In this document: one piece after another, positions 5,666-5,982 of the stretch
How the letters are laid out: each line of letters opens with the position of its first letter
How positions within the stretch are numbered: position 1 is the first letter of the stretch
From: Phycisphaerae bacterium
GTDB lineage: Bacteria; Planctomycetota; Phycisphaerae; Sedimentisphaerales; SG8-4
Length of the DNA stretch: 5,982 nt
Direction of reading: 5' to 3'
Assembly: GCA_030603035.1 (NCBI GenBank)
Contig: JAUVYQ010000152.1
Span: 1-5,982 of the forward strand
Made by a program: the position numbers and the translations under genes
Notes under the pieces: generated by a model
The model's database searches: none
Seen by the model: the letters and a program-made list of their open reading frames with translations, nothing else
What the model was told of the DNA's origin: nothing

Positions 5666-5982
5666 ATGGGCAAACTTCTGATTCCAGGCTTGACTGAGAT
5701 TCTCAAACCTATAGTAACTTCCTTTTTTCGTTTGGTGGGGGGCTCAAAATCCCCGGCTTTGTGGAAAGTAAGCTCTAACCAGAGTGCCGGGCCTTCTGCA
5801 GAGCCGGACCCCGATGTTCTTAATTGCCGTGTTCGACTGACAGGACAAGAAGATGCTTTTACCGTCGAAATTTACGGCTCAATTCATGCCACCAGCGACA
5901 TGCACTATACGATTGTGCAAATTTCCATCACAGATATAACAGACGGAACCCCCCAGGCCCAACCCGTGCACAGCCGCGTCGA
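5666..5982 (+). CDS. Unrecognised protein, 5' part only
   Basis: ATG 5666 opens a frame that stays free of stops to the right edge (105 codons). It starts 20 bases after the Hsp70 stop, so it is probably in the same transcript. The first about 30 residues (MGKLLIPGLTEILKP, then IVTSFFRLVGG) are moderately hydrophobic but too short and broken for a clear transmembrane helix. A polar, proline-rich spacer follows, and then a segment with the alternating pattern of beta strands (CRVRLTGQEDAFTVEIYG and TIVQISITDITDG). The ribosome site is weak (GGCAGG, 7 bases upstream). The position suggests a partner of the chaperone pair, for example a J-domain or other co-chaperone, but no HPD motif appears in the visible part and I do not recognise the family. 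Confidence 0.75.
   Translation, partial: MGKLLIPGLTEILKPIVTSFFRLVGGSKSPALWKVSSNQSAGPSAEPDPDVLNCRVRLTGQEDAFTVEIYGSIHATSDMHYTIVQISITDITDGTPQAQPVHSRV

Overview
The window is bacterial DNA of moderate GC content. It holds three complete genes in one direction, a fourth cut by the right edge, and probably the first codons of a divergent gene at the left edge. No marker gene fixes the taxon. The gene content (a stand-alone GspE/PilB-type ATPase with a long N-terminal region, a short-form Hsp70, many small dispersed palindromes) fits an environmental, possibly planctomycete-like, Gram-negative genome. That placement is an impression, not a proof.

Layout. Positions 1-77 (minus strand) encode the start of an unrecognised protein behind a good Shine-Dalgarno. 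Positions 78-431 are a divergent intergenic stretch with one plausible sigma70-type promoter, and a copy of a dispersed palindromic repeat at its right end. Positions 432-2348 encode a type II secretion/type IV pilus assembly ATPase. Positions 2349-2474 contain an AT-rich heptamer-based inverted repeat. Positions 2475-4037 encode a two-transmembrane protein whose C-terminus resembles GrpE. Positions 4074-5645 encode an Hsp70-family protein that has an ATPase domain and a beta substrate-binding domain but no helical lid. Position 5666 onward encodes an unrecognised protein, cut at the window edge.

How the genes may work together. The GrpE-like protein and the lidless Hsp70 are 36 bp apart on the same strand and look like a dedicated chaperone and nucleotide-exchange pair. 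The exchange factor is tethered to the inner membrane, so the chaperone would act at the membrane surface. The next gene follows after 20 bp and may be a third component. Whether the secretion ATPase belongs to the same functional unit is open, because a 126-bp gap with a repeat separates it from the pair.

The most unusual signal is a family of short palindromic elements sitting inside protein-coding sequence. One 24-29 bp element occurs three times: at the predicted start of the ATPase gene, inverted inside the GrpE-like gene, and inside the Hsp70 ATPase domain. At least four further, different palindromes are packed into the disordered linker of the GrpE-like gene, and another lies at the 3' end of the Hsp70 gene. 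All are in frame. This resembles the in-frame palindromic elements known from Rickettsia (RPEs), but with several element types crowded into one operon.
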